Below are positions 42,201 through 52,259 of a DNA stretch of 64,000 bases, piece by piece. The notes under the pieces are model-generated. The model saw only the letters and a list, made by a program, of their open reading frames with translations. It did not search any database and had not been told where the DNA came from. Position 1 is the stretch's first letter; every line of letters begins with the position of its first letter. The stretch lies in contig OX377201.1 in the NCBI GenBank assembly GCA_947396885.1, positions 2,771,879 to 2,835,878 on the forward strand, read 5' to 3'. The stretch is from Heligmosomoides polygyrus polygyrus (Eukaryota; Nematoda; Chromadorea; Rhabditida; Heligmosomidae). A program made the position numbers and the translations under genes.

Positions 42201-45200
42201 GAAAGTTGGTGAACAGAAACGTCAACATCGGAGTCATTTGGATCCATAGGCTTATTATATGATAGGCGAACAGATTTATGTAGCGTAAAAGTGTAGTCAG
42301 GAACGTCTGAAACGAAGCTAAGAGCATTATGTACGCTCGAACAGCTGCGAGGAGATAGGCTTCTCGGAATCTCTTAGTCGGAAGGGGGTATCGCGAAATG
42401 GTCCGCGATTCGAGCAATTGATCGACCAGAGGCCGCGACTTGACCAGATGATCTTGCAGGGTGGCCGCGTTTGACTGGTTGATCGTCTCTTGGGATGGTC
42501 AAAATTTCATTATAGGTGGTCAAAATCCTCTAAATAAGGCGTTACCCAGTGTGCTAACCCGGTCATTGTTTCTCATTCATTGGTCAGATTAGGTTTTCGT
42601 TCGCATAAGCTCTTAGAGTTCGCATAACCTAGTTCGTTAAAGGTTATTGTGTGTTGTTATTAAAAAGGGTTTAATTACCCAAGTTTAAGGTACCAATAAA
42701 GGGTACCTCAACAAGTAAAATAAGAATTACCGTACTTTAACACAAGTGTAACCTCCATTATTATGGATGAGATGTCGCCAGCGTCCTCGAAAAGCATGGA
42801 TGCCTTTCTTGAAGAACTCCGGTGGCTGCGATTGAAGAAGTTAGACACCCAAATCTCGACTTCGTCACGACTCTTGAATTTTTTCTCCACCAAGGTGTAT
42901 TGCGTCGACCAGAAAAGACGGTATTCTGATGGCGCAATATGCGGGCTATAAGGCGGGTGAGACAAAAGTTCCCAGCCCAACTCCCCAATTTTTTGCAGCG
43001 TGGTATTTGCGGCGTGCGCTCGAGCGTTGTTGTGAAGGAATTCCAGAGTTGCTGTGTTCACTCCTTGTTGACGCAGTGCTTGGTTCACGCGGCTCAGCTA
43101 TTCTTCGACGAGGTCTGTCGTAACTGTTGGGCCTGGATCAAGCGCCTCAAAATGCAGCAGACATTCACTGGTCCACCAAGCGCATGATTTTTTTTCGCGA
43201 ATGCCAGGCTTCGTCGTTGTCTTCGGAACCTCACCGGGGTTCCTCCATTGCCGCTTTCGTGTGGTATTGTCGTAGTGGAGCCAATTCTCACCGAACGTCA
43301 CAACGGAGTCATAGAAACCGCCGTTCTTGGTTTTGCGGATGAGAATCCCAGCGACGGCGACTCCTGCTGCCTTGTTTTTGTCACTGAGCTAAAGTAGTGC
43401 CCATTTCCCGCACCGATTTGACTTTCCGATTGCATTCAATCGACCTGAAATGGTAGGGTGGTGACAACCGAACCTCTCTGCGAGCTCACGTGTAGTTTGT
43501 GTTAGATTTGACTCGACAGCTTCCTTTAGTTCCTTTCTATCCACAACTGCACGATGCCGTTTATGTCCTTCGTCTTCAAGCTCTCATCACCGTCTCGCAA
43601 ACGTTAAAACAATCGCTGGCATTGACGAAATGATGGAATTTCGTTACCAAGTACTTCACACAAGATGCGATGCGATCCTGCAGCAGTTCTTTCTTGCTTG
43701 AAGTCGTACAGCAAGCAAACCCGCGCTCGGTACTTTTGCACGATCAGCGTTAATCTAAGAAAATCCTTTTAAAACGTCAACGAATCGGAACGAAACTTTT
43801 AACGAAAGATGCCTTCGGAAGCGCTTGTTAAACATGTAACGTCACATGATCCAAGAAATAACAAAAGACAAGAGCAGGAGACATTTCTATCCGACATCCG
43901 ACAACCTAGTAGTTTCTTCTAACTTATCGCATAAAAATCCCATCGTGTTTGCATCCTACGACCCACCTGCACTGTCATAATCGCTTCCACACGATAACGT
44001 TGCTTCTTCATATCGATGCTTAGCGTACTGGCTACCCGCTGGAAAAGGATACATCACTCTTCCTTTTCAGAGTGTGCCATAATGGTCACTTTGAAACAGC
44101 CATTGCGAAAAGGACGCGGTTGATTTATAGATTAGATGCGGTGTCATTCTAGAAAAACGTTCATGCGCTTACTTTTCTCATTTGGCGCAGCTGTACTATG
44201 GTTATGACATCCATAATGAACGCTATACTAAACACAACCATACAAAAACCAAAATCGCAGTAGAGAGACGTGAAATCACCGCATGGTCCGCTCCCAGGAT
44301 GAAATACGAGATCGTCGCTGCCAAACAGCAAGGCACATTCAGCTGAAATTGACGCATATCATGTCCCTGCACATTCATTGCTAGCCGGGACAAAGGGATC
44401 TTTTTACTGTAACATAAGTGACCAACGTAACTTCGTTGTCGAAGCAGTTCATTTCTGCTTTAGCATGCTATCAGATTTACAAGAAGTTACCGCATGTAGT
44501 ACAATAATCACCTTCAATGGCAGCTTTGCATCCGAAGGTAAAATCTCCTTGGGTATAATTACATTTTCACAATGTACCCTCCCCTGTGTGGTAGTCAGTC
44601 AAAGTAGTCATGGGCAATGAGTCGAGGAATCGCAATGTGGTTGTTTCGGGAGCTTATTAATGTTCTTCTGACAAGGAAAAGTTCCCAACGCATGTTGAGC
44701 TTTTGCTTTGCTATTTTTACAGGATTTAGAGCCGTGTGAGTGAAGTCTAGAGTTACAGTCAGCTTTTGTTGAACGCGTTTTTGAAGACCTGAAAAAGAGG
44801 TGTGAAAAAGTGTGCGCAACAGTCGTCAACCCCTATAACATCCCGCGAGATGTGCCTCGGTGGCGCAGTCGGTAGGAGTGCAGCCTCATAGAAGCACACC
44901 AGTGGCGTTTTGATTACGGGTCCGTGCACTGCCAATATTTTTGCACATATCAGTTTGTCGTTATTACCCTTGCTCATGATCACAGAAGTCAATTTTAGAC
45001 CTTACGACAAATCAATGCTGCATACTTGCGCCTTCATATGCTAGTTTTCCAACGATGCGTATCTGCACCATATTATTTCTCTGGAGTTAAAGAGACTCAT
45101 TTTTAAGCAATCTTTTCATTGGCAAGCTATGACCGCTTCTTCTTCATTGAACGCATAACCTGTGGATGCATAGAAGGATCCTGGGTGAACATCGACGTAA

Positions 45201-48200
45201 TCAGCTGCCACCCATGCGTATGACAGACATAGCCAAAACACCTTTTTAGTACACTTATGTACCGTGTCACATTAACCTAACGGTGAAGATGTTGCCGAAA
45301 TCCCTGATAGCTCCGATTATCAACAAGCGATAAAGGGTAAAGGATAAAGAACGGCGTTGCTCAACCCCTTCTGGGATGCGCCAGCGTATTCTACTTCTAC
45401 GGGATGTCGTGGAGGCCACATGAATGCGTATATGGCCATACAATGACTTGCGGTGGCCAGCCGATGAACAAGTCAGCGCTCTATCCTTCCCAGACGAGTC
45501 TGGTACCAATTCACCGACCCCGGAGGGATGGAAGGCTTGGTTGGCCTGGGCGGGAAATCCGAACCAGGAACCTGGTATCAGGTGCACGCGACAGTCGGGC
45601 CTCCTCCGACTGCGCTACACGCGCCCGATATGTTGCCTGTCCAACAAGCGATATGGTGTAATATCTAATATTTACATCTCTGACTCTTGCCCTATGTCTA
45701 CCTGACTCTTATCTCTACCCCTTATACTCCGCATACCCACGGGTTTAATTGTTGATGAATCCGGCCCCTATTGGGGTGTTGCAGGGGTTGATGATTGTGG
45801 CGCACGCGTTTTCACACCTCTTTTCAGCTCTTTAAAAAGGGTTCAGCAAAAACTGCTTTCAACTTTGGACTCCGCTGATACAGCACTACAACCTGTCAAA
45901 GTAGCATCGAAAAAGCTCACCATGAATTGGGAACCTTTCCTCGTGAGTCATTACGCACTTATATAATGAGGATGCAGAAGGCTTCACGTGCTGCTCATGC
46001 AAGTGCAAAATATTGAACCATGTAAAGGCCTCCGCACACTTTTGCCGCGAGCGGCGGGCGGCGTACGGCGAAAACGATGAGTCGCCCCGCTCAGCGGTGG
46101 CCGCTATCGCCGCAGAGCGGCGACGGTAATAATGACTCACATCATTATCCAGCGGTGTCGCTTCCGCCGTGCGCTCGCCGCCGACGGCGAGTTCTGCGTC
46201 TCTGCTCTATGGTTAGGGATAGGGCCGCGGAGTTGCCGCAGAAAGGGGCCTCAACGAGGTTGGAATGAGATTTTCTCAAAGTGATTTAGTAGTTCATTTA
46301 CAGGAAATCTATGCTATATATTCTATCGGGATATCGTCTACTCTTTATTTAAACCGCCTATTGTTAAATGCGTGGGTGTATATCGCTGAAAATCGCCTTC
46401 GTCAGAGTCGGAGACTTCCTCCGCGTTCACATTAAATTGCGCTAGGACACAGGCACAAAGGAATAGCAAATATCGTTCTGGCATCTCTGCGCCGCGAGCC
46501 TCGCAAGTAGCAGTCGTGTTAACGGCGTGTGGTGTATGTTGTGTTGTGCAAGATTATACGGTACCTCCAGGAGTGGTGCAGATCGCCTGTTAGGTGTGCG
46601 GGAAGACGGGAAGGCCAGTGGAGGGCCTGGAGGTACTGCCTTGGCTAGTCAGTTTCGGTTTTTGGGACCGCTCAGGATACAGCTCTCATATCTCTTCCCT
46701 TCGACTTGTTTCCAGTTAATCCTGGGACCCTCAACGAACGCCGCGGGAGGACTTCGCGACCCATCACTATCCTGGCCTTTCTCCAATACTACTAACTCTA
46801 GGTTTGTTCGTTTGTTTCCTTGTTTGTGTACCACTTTTGACTAAACGTTTTCGTTCTCTACATGTACCGTGACTTAGCCATCTCGGTAGTACGGTAGTCG
46901 GTAAACGCCGATTAATGCTTTATTAGCTTCCACATGGGTCATCCGAATTTAACAGGATTTTAATCTTTCTTGAAGAATTAAGTCTTAGTTAACTTGTGTC
47001 CTTTTAATCTTTGATTGTTAGGTTTTATAAGGAGGTTTTTAGTATCGTTAGTGTGCCGTTCATGATTCAGCGTTATATCGTATTGTGTTGTGGCGATGCT
47101 AGACTCTTGTCTACACCTTAAATAAATAAATAAAAACACATCCCTATGTTGAGAATATGAAAAAGGCAATTAATATTTCTCAGTAACAAGTGAAAATTTC
47201 TGCTTCACGTCTGTTTGCCAGCGTTTTTCCAAAAACTCACGAAAGCTGTAGATAAGCGAGTAGATTGTAGAGATGACAACAATAACGAAAATGATGACTT
47301 GAATACTCCTCCTCGAGAACCAGCGCAATTTTGCAGGAAACACTACGCTAATCATTCGATTGAATGACAGTATAGGCTGTAATAGAACAAGAACAAAGTT
47401 GAGCAACACGATTAACTGACCAAGCCGCATGTTTAGGACGACGTCTCTCTTATCCGTTTTCCTGAAATACTTAAACTAGATTATACGCAATCACCAGAGA
47501 AAATTGAACATTTTGAATTAGACGAATTTATAGGTTCAACTAGTATGCATGCTTTGCGTTTTGGTGTTTTTACACCCTGTGATGTAATTTGGATGCTTAC
47601 TTAACCAATAATATCGCTAGATCGCCTTTTGTAAATTCACCTCCTTCAATCCACCTTTAGTGCTTTATGTCTGCATGAGAAACGAGAGAAATAATAAGAA
47701 ACAACCTTGGAATACCAGAAGCCAAATAGGCACAATAGGCTTTCGCATCGTATTGATACGGTAGCCTCGTGACAACTCGTCTTTTGCAATCGAACGTTAG
47801 CCGTGCCCGCATTGCGAGTTCGCGAGAACGAGTTGTCGCGAACTTATAGAACAATGCGCGAAACCATAAAGTTTGGGCATGTACAATCCTATCCGAGGCA
47901 CCCGCCGCGTTCCTTGTGCCGTTATGGCTTGTCTGTTGTTTTTATATTACTTTTTATTTTTTAAGTAGAACGGGCTTTGGACAAATTGTGCGGGTACAAT
48001 AGCTTTCAGCGAGCCTAGCCTCGCTCTAGCATGTATTAGGCCCCGTTTATACTTCCATCTGCAGGCGACGCGATTGGAATGGAGCGATGCGTCCCATCGC
48101 GTTGCGCTGTTTCAAACGACGATGAGCAATCCGAGCAGTCGACGATGCAGTCATGCATATTGCGTACCTGCCCGCACGTAATTGTGCACAGATTTTTGCA

Positions 48201-51200
48201 AAGGACAACTGGAGCAGCAATACCGTGACCCAATCCAACGCGATCAATCTCATCGCGCTGATTTCAAGAACGATGGGATCCCACACTGAGGTGCGCGATG
48301 GGTCTCGAGTTCACGCGATTCACTCTGGCCGGGTGGTGTCGACGCTGAGTGACGCGATCAATCAATTTGGCCTCTGTACGTGGCATCGCGTCGCGCGGCG
48401 ATGGAAGTATAAGCTGGATCTTAGGCGGGTTGGTGAAGGTTACTGCCTTGCCCCGCCCATATTGCATTTTTTCTCTTTTTTTTTGCAAATTCTGGGAAAC
48501 AGAAATTATGTTCCACATTTTCATCTACCTTCATTCGGGACGATATACTGGGGCTTTGAAAGAAAGATGTGCCGACGCGATTGCCGAGTGATTATGCTCT
48601 ACGAGCTTAAGTTCGAACATTCTTAAGCTGAGGCAACTCGTAATATTGCAGACGCGTTCCGCGTGCAGTCGCATTCTGAATGTACAGTGAGATGTTTGCA
48701 AAACAAGCCCATTCCTAGACGGAGGATGGCGCTACTAGTGCTAGTAAAGCTATTACTATATACTTACGCATAATTTCGAACTCATGAGTGTATATTATTG
48801 CTTAAAGAAGTAATGCAAGCATAAACAACAACATAGTTAGAAGCAATGAGTCAAGAAATTACAAAAAAATCGGATGAGTGAGGAGTGGAATTAACGCGTA
48901 ACTGCTTGGTTCAAAAACCGGAAATCTATAGCCTAGAAATAGGACAAAATCCAGTGACAGGTAGAAGGAGAAAAGTATAGGAAGGGGCTAAGCACCTATA
49001 ACATAAAGGAAGAACAACTAATTAAAATGGCAAGGCGACGGCAGGGTAGTTTTTGTAGAGACGTCAAGCGTAAGGGATTGTTTACTGTAAGCCCGTCGCC
49101 GTCACCTGTTGTTAGCGACGTCGTCGGTACCGTCGGCGACGTCGTCGACAGATTCTGTGGCAGCGTCGGCGACGTCGTCGGCAGGAGTCTGTGACAGCGG
49201 CAACGGCAGGGGTACATTGGGTGCCTTGCAGCATCAGAGCGCGTTTTCAATGTCATCATTTGGTGACCAGTTTGCGGATAGAAACGCTAGTGATCACATC
49301 TGCCTCTAATTTGCTCACATTCTGTGCTTTTCTTAATATGTCTCGAAACATGATGAAGATTTTTTGTTTTATATGAGCGGTAGCCTTCTCTACCATTGTT
49401 AGTTTGGCGGATTTTCTCCTACTACCCACATTTGGCTTTTAGAAGGATGGAAAAGTGTGACCTGAAGCAGTTTTTCAAAGCGGTTTTGGGAAGGGAATGA
49501 ATGAGAGAGTCAGCCTCTTCACTTCAACGTCCTTTGAAAACCTGTGATTTCTAGGGGTCTTTATCGATCTGAGTGCTTCTTTTAGGGCATTTTCAGCAAC
49601 GTAGTCTACTATTGTGCAATAACTATGATACAATCCAGAAGTACATAGAATTCAGAAGCGATGCCAAGGTTAAACGAACAGATAACTTGAGTATTAGTAA
49701 AAATGGCACTATTACTAGCGCAGTTCTAAGGAAGCCGCTCGAGGTTAGTTGGACCAATATAGCAGTCTCTTGAAAAATAAGTGGAGCAGGTCTGGAAGCG
49801 AGGGGGGTCGAGCGTTCTATCCCCTCATCCCCCTGGCCCGCCCACCCCCAACCCCCTGCAATTGCTCGAGAGTCTAGTGGCTGCCTTACGAGATAGTGGA
49901 GACGCAGACATTTGCCACGCCTCTGTTTAAAGGGCGGGGGATAGAACGCCACTCCGCCGGAAGCGAGTACTCGATGAAAACTGATTGGGTGTCCGCAAGA
50001 CGGGCGTCTTTTGCATTTCTCGATTTCGTAATTCGAGGTTCCGTGGGGATGATGACAGTGCCGGGAACGAAGACCAACCCATAATCAAAGTACTCCATAC
50101 GGTTGGTGCATAAGCTCTCGGACATTTGATCCCTCCTGGATTGAAAGCGCATTTTCCCGCCAAATTTCTCACATGTATCAACGCGTAAATGATCGATCGA
50201 TAGAGAAAGGAGAGTGCTACAAAACTGTTCCTAACATTTACTTCTGCGTTGTTAACGTCAGCTATTATGGCTACGCAATTCATCCCAACTGAGACGCATA
50301 TTCGGCACGCCATGTTATTCCTGCATCAATCTGGCCTCAATGCCCACGAATCGTATCGTCGCCTGAAGGATGTTTACAACTAGAGTGCTCCTGCTCGAAG
50401 TACTGTGTACCAGTGGTTCTCGAAGCCTGCAGTTGGTGAATTCTCCGTTGAAGATAATGAACGAGAAGGGCGCCCGATGACACTGGATTTGGATGGCCTC
50501 CGAAGTAGAGTGAAAGCGGACCCATACCAAACCACTCGCGAACTATCAAGCACTCTTGGTATTAGTCACTCAACAGTCGTTCGAGGATTGAAGTCGATTG
50601 GCAAGGTGCCAAAATTGGGTCGCTGGGTACCTCACGACTTGACACAACATGACATGGATCGCAGAGCCGATGTCGCTCTGTCTCTCCTTACCCTCAGACG
50701 TACCCACGGATGGCTGGACAACCTTGTCACCGGGGATGAGAAGCGGATACTCTAATTATCACCGGTGTGCACAGTGGGTTGACGCAACTGGAGAGGCAGA
50801 GGACGTTCCGAAACCTGACCTTCACGTGAAAAAGGTGATGCTATGCATTTGGTGGAGCGTTCTTGGCGTGGAATACTGGGAGCTGCTGGACGAAGGGATA
50901 TCAGTGACGGCCGAGGTTTACGTCAACCAACTGAGGAAGTTGAGGGCCCACCTTCAAACTACACGAGGAGAGCAAGTGAAGGTGTATTTTCAACACGACA
51001 ACCCTAGACCGCATATTGCTAGAGCGACGGCCGCTGAGTTAGCGGACTATGGAAGGACCGTTCTTCCACATCCACCTTACTCAACAGATCTCGCTCCTTC
51101 TGATTGTCATTTGCTTTCAAGCCTTCAACGCTATTTGGACGGCCAGCAATTTAGGAACCGAGAGGATGTCAAGGAGGCGCTGCTCACATTTTTCGAATCA

Positions 51201-51938
51201 CAACCGGCCACGTTTTGGAGAAAAGGCATCCATGACCCACCAGCACGTTGGCGAAAGGCAATTGATGTAAGGAGTGGTTACTTCAAATGATTTGATATTG
51301 TTGTTCGTATGTTGTGACAATAAATATTTCATGCCCCAAATGTCCGACAATTTATGCACCAACCTAATACAACAAAGACCTTATGGTAGGCTTCCACATC
51401 GGACGCGCGCCGCGATGAATCAATATAGGAGCTTACCATAGCATCGCGTCGCGTGCACACTAAACGCTCCCATAGACTGTTCTGCTTTACAGTCAGCTGA
51501 TTAAGCAGGAAAATAACCCTCCAGAAAAAGAAACTGGGCCAAATGCCAGGCTCAGAAGGCGCGAAGTTTCATTTCAAAGACTGATTTCCACACGCGGTTG
51601 TACTGGATGATCGTTTGCATTAAGAGTCAAGACCATTGTTGATTATGACATACGTTCTCGTACTCACCATAAGACACATGGTATAAACCAACCGAGTAGA
51701 ATAATCAGTAAACACGTCGATATAATGCATTTATAGAAAGTCAAATAGCCAAACCCGGAGCTGTACATCGAAGTGACATAGATACCACGAACGGATAGGG
51801 CGCAAAATAATATTCCGGTTGTTAGCACCTAGATGTCACCAATTTGTTCTTTGTTCTACAACCGGTCGAGAGCAAATACTAAACGGAGCCACTTACAAGT
51901 GCTAGCAATGTTATGGCGACAATGTACCAAGTTTCCAT
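39065..51938 (-). CDS. Srx-type seven-transmembrane chemoreceptor, gene B (7 exons, 316 aa)
   Basis: Spliced CDS on the minus strand: 51938-51897, 51828-51668, 47461-47241, 44342-44173, 44038-43967, 42306-42173, 39215-39065. All junctions are GT-AG and in phase. Exon lengths 161, 221, 170, 72 and 134 for exons 2-6 equal those of gene A. Features in order: METWYIVAITLLAL start of TM1, FGYLTFYK loop, TM2, TM3 with [13 protein letters not shown]4, Cys-containing loop, TM5 ending [10 protein letters not shown], basic loop KKQRYRVE, TM6-TM7, GYITALVNADIR, Ser/His-rich tail. Nematode chemosensory GPCR of the Srx type by pattern; ligand unknown. Acceptor TATTTCAG lies 25 nt upstream of the ATG, a possible trans-splice site. 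Introns carry a mariner, another decayed mariner, MITEs, a minisatellite and a SINE, yet no coding damage is seen. Confidence 0.87.
39340..39835. repeat. AT-rich unknown repeat (copy in intron 6 of srx gene B)
   Basis: CTTTCGAAATCAAAGCGAAC, then an AT-rich body, then GTTCTTGAACAAAGAATTACTCC and TGTTTAACCTGCAG, matched in order by 62740-63900. No coding content. Confidence 0.5.
39844..40145. repeat. GC-rich island, probable decayed MITE
   Basis: About 300 bases of CGCGGC/GCCGC-type sequence in an otherwise AT-leaning intron, with ORFs on both strands and internal inverse complementarity such as CTCACCCGCAG/CTGCGGGTGAG at its right end. Confidence 0.35.
40215..40510. repeat. AAGGTTATACACTCT repeat group
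   Basis: AAAAGGTTATACACTCTAAA at 40219, AAAGGTTATACAATCTAAAG at 40256, the inverse AGAGTGTATAACC at 40399, and AAGGTTATACACTCTTTAAA at 40460, with shared AGGTACTCMAYAGAAAGCA blocks. Foldback-like; intron 6 of srx gene B. Confidence 0.5.
41110..41620. repeat. 117-118-bp minisatellite, about 4.3 units
   Basis: ACAACCCGGAGTTCCTTCCC starts at 41141, 41259, 41377 and 41494. Each unit carries GGGAAGTTCAACAA and CGAAGGGCACGTCTGC. Because the period is near 39 codons, long repetitive ORFs appear on both strands; they are not taken as genes. Confidence 0.9.
41640..41905. repeat. GC-rich MITE-like segment with TTA right flank
   Basis: CCGTCGCCGTCGCTGTGC…AAACATACCATAGGCC followed by TTA at 41901. Part of it (TACCGCACCC…GCTGCTCACCT) is inverted relative to 40880-40920. 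Confidence 0.4.
41921..42000. repeat. Near-perfect 79-bp hairpin
   Basis: GTGACGACAGTAGTGGTAAA is mirrored by TTTACCACTACTGTCGTCAC, centre near 41960 (ATATATAT). Confidence 0.85.
42173..42306 (-). CDS. srx gene B exon 6 (TM6 and start of TM7)
   Basis: Acceptor [28 protein letters not shown]…TNFLWCAVLAGG; donor GTAAGT, phase 2. Confidence 0.9.
42668..42689 (+). other. SL1-like 22-mer
   Basis: Matches the nematode SL1 spliced leader (GGTTTAATTACCC-AAGTTTGAG as known) at 21 of 22 positions; the difference is A for G at position 20. It is followed directly by GT, as the exon/donor boundary would be. The expected SL RNA intron with an Sm site is not seen downstream. Confidence 0.55.
42700..43900 (-). 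pseudogene. Mariner-type transposase relic (family 5) in intron 5 of srx gene B
   Basis: Minus strand: ELKEAVESNLTQTTRELAER and HPTISGRLNAIGK (about 43540-43420), FGENWLHYDNTTRKRQW (first catalytic region), FLHNNARAHAANTT (second; D replaced by N), ELLSHPPYSPHIAPSEYRLF (third). Several frame breaks. Confidence 0.75.
43967..44038 (-). CDS. srx gene B exon 5 (third intracellular loop)
   Basis: Acceptor TTTTCCAG; RVASTLSIDMKKQRYRVEAI-MTVQ; donor GTGGGT, phase 0; 72 nt. Confidence 0.85.
44173..44342 (-). CDS. srx gene B exon 4 (loop and TM5)
   Basis: Acceptor [24 protein letters not shown]…[14 protein letters not shown]; donor GTAAGC, phase 0. 41 of 56 full codons give the same residue as gene A. 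Confidence 0.9.
44595..44845 (-). pseudogene. Coding-like segment, unknown family, copy 1
   Basis: The minus strand encodes GVDDCCAHFFTPLFQ then, after a one-base shift, GLQKRVQQKLTVTLDFTHTA and LNMRWELFLVRRTL. Homologous at protein level to 45765-45958 on the other strand. Not recognised. Confidence 0.4.
44854..44932 (+). pseudogene. tRNA-Met-like pseudogene or tRNA-derived fragment
   Basis: GCCTCGGTGGCGCAGTCGG with an intact A box, D arm and an anticodon-loop-like CTCATAG (CAT) resembles the 5' half of an elongator tRNA-Met. The T arm and acceptor 3' strand do not pair, so function is unlikely. Confidence 0.45.
45332..45628 (-). mobile_element. SINE, minus-strand copy 8, intron 3 of srx gene B
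   Basis: GGGATGCGCCAGCGTATTCT body, GAAATCCGAACCAGGAACC B box, ACTGCGCTACACGCGCCC head; complete. Confidence 0.88.
45765..45965 (+). pseudogene. Coding-like segment, unknown family, copy 2 (open)
   Basis: A single open frame: VDDCGARVFTPLFSSLKRVQ, QKLLSTLDSADTALQPVKVA, SKKLTMNWEPFLVSHYALI and stop. No known domain. Opposite strand to copy 1, about 0.9 kb away, within intron 3 of srx gene B. Confidence 0.4.
46026..46251. mobile_element. MITE, tip AGGCCTCCGCACACTTTTGC
   Basis: TAA at 46023-46025 precedes the tip. Interior GCCGCGAGCGGCG repeats and TATGGTTAGGGATAGGGC, the latter also in 52175-52254 (inverted). Right tip degenerate. Confidence 0.55.
47241..47461 (-). CDS. srx gene B exon 3 (TM3-TM4)
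   Basis: Acceptor TATTTCAG; completes Trp68, then [30 protein letters not shown] and TM4; donor GTGAGT, phase 1. Confidence 0.9.
48039..48420. mobile_element. Longer Tourist-like MITE (382 bp), tip GGCCCCGTTTATACTTCC
   Basis: Flanked by TTA at 48036-48038 and 48421-48423. Right end GGAAGTATAAGCTGGATC mirrors the left tip. Contains GACGCGATCAATCAATTTGG. About 250 bp longer inside than the 120-135-bp relatives, so possibly closer to an ancestral form. In intron 2 of srx gene B. Confidence 0.7.
49078..49205. repeat. GTCGGCGACGTCGTCG short repeats
   Basis: GTCGGCGACGTCGTCG occurs twice and shorter variants several times in 120 bases. Elsewhere in 48425-50100 no gene or element was recognised. 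Confidence 0.5.
50101..51366 (+). mobile_element. Mariner element, copy 2 (nearly full length), intron 2 of srx gene B
   Basis: Inverted ends GGTTGGTGCATAAGCTCTCG at left and ATTTATGCACCAACC at right. The transposase starts at 50267 ([16 protein letters not shown]), has helix-turn-helix segments ([15 protein letters not shown]), first catalytic GDE (50735 region), HDNPRPH and HPPYSTDLAPSD, a DD34D spacing pattern typical of mariners. It is disabled by TAG at 50381-50383 and a frameshift near 50751 (five bases fewer than copy 1). Confidence 0.92.
50405..51290 (+). pseudogene. Mariner transposase main frames (copy 2)
   Basis: Two overlapping frames: 50405-50755 covers the second DNA-binding helix set and the first catalytic region; 50750-51290 covers [24 protein letters not shown], the DLAPSD motif and the C-terminus PPARWRKAIDVRSGYFK. 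They are in different frames because of the deletion near 50751. Confidence 0.85.
51380..51475. mobile_element. MITE-like segment ending ACACTAAACGCTCCC
   Basis: Interior CGCGATGAATCAATATAGG and GCATCGCGTCGCGTGCACAC; the right tip matches the ACACTAAACGACCCC tip at 59365-59379. Confidence 0.45.
51668..51828 (-). CDS. srx gene B exon 2 (TM1-TM2)
   Basis: Acceptor [22 protein letters not shown]…GFGYLTFYK…TM2; donor GTGAGT, phase 2. Confidence 0.87.
51897..51938 (-). CDS. srx gene B exon 1
   Basis: ATG at 51938; 14 codons METWYIVAITLLAL; donor GTAAGT, phase 0; 68-bp intron follows. Confidence 0.75.
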
Positions 51939-52174
51939 CACACCAGCGGACGCCGTGTCCCTCTGAAATATAACTGTTGTCGTTCCAGTTGACGTCCTTC
52001 CCTGGGCCTTGGTTCATGAACGAATTAGCGGCAGGTAAGTGCAAAACGTATCTCCACTCCCCCTACTCGCGGGCGATGCGCCGAGCACTGAGAAGTTCAA
52101 ATTCTTTCGCGTCGCTCTGCAAAACTCATCGCCGCGATTCCCTCACAGCGACGGGAAGTATGCACGAGGCCTTA

Positions 52175-52254
52175 AGGCCCCCGCACACTTTTGCCGCTCC
52201 TCTATCCCTAACCATAGCGGCGAGCGGCATTGCCGCAGAAGTGTGTGGTGCCCT
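52175..52254. mobile_element. Short MITE, tip AGGCCCCCGCACACTTTTGC
   Basis: 80 bp between TTA (52172-52174) and TTA (52255-52257), right end AGAAGTGTGTGGTGCCCT. Abuts another MITE end (GAAGTATGCACGAGGCC) through the shared TTA on its left. Confidence 0.65.
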
Positions 52255-52259
52255 TTACG

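Noticed and set aside
44854..44932. Functional tRNA-Met gene
   Set aside because: The T arm and 3' acceptor strand do not pair with the 5' half, so it is listed only as a pseudogene.
46527..46844. 105-aa plus-strand ORF in intron 3 of srx gene B
   Set aside because: No domain, no splice context, an ORF also open on the opposite strand; no second copy found.
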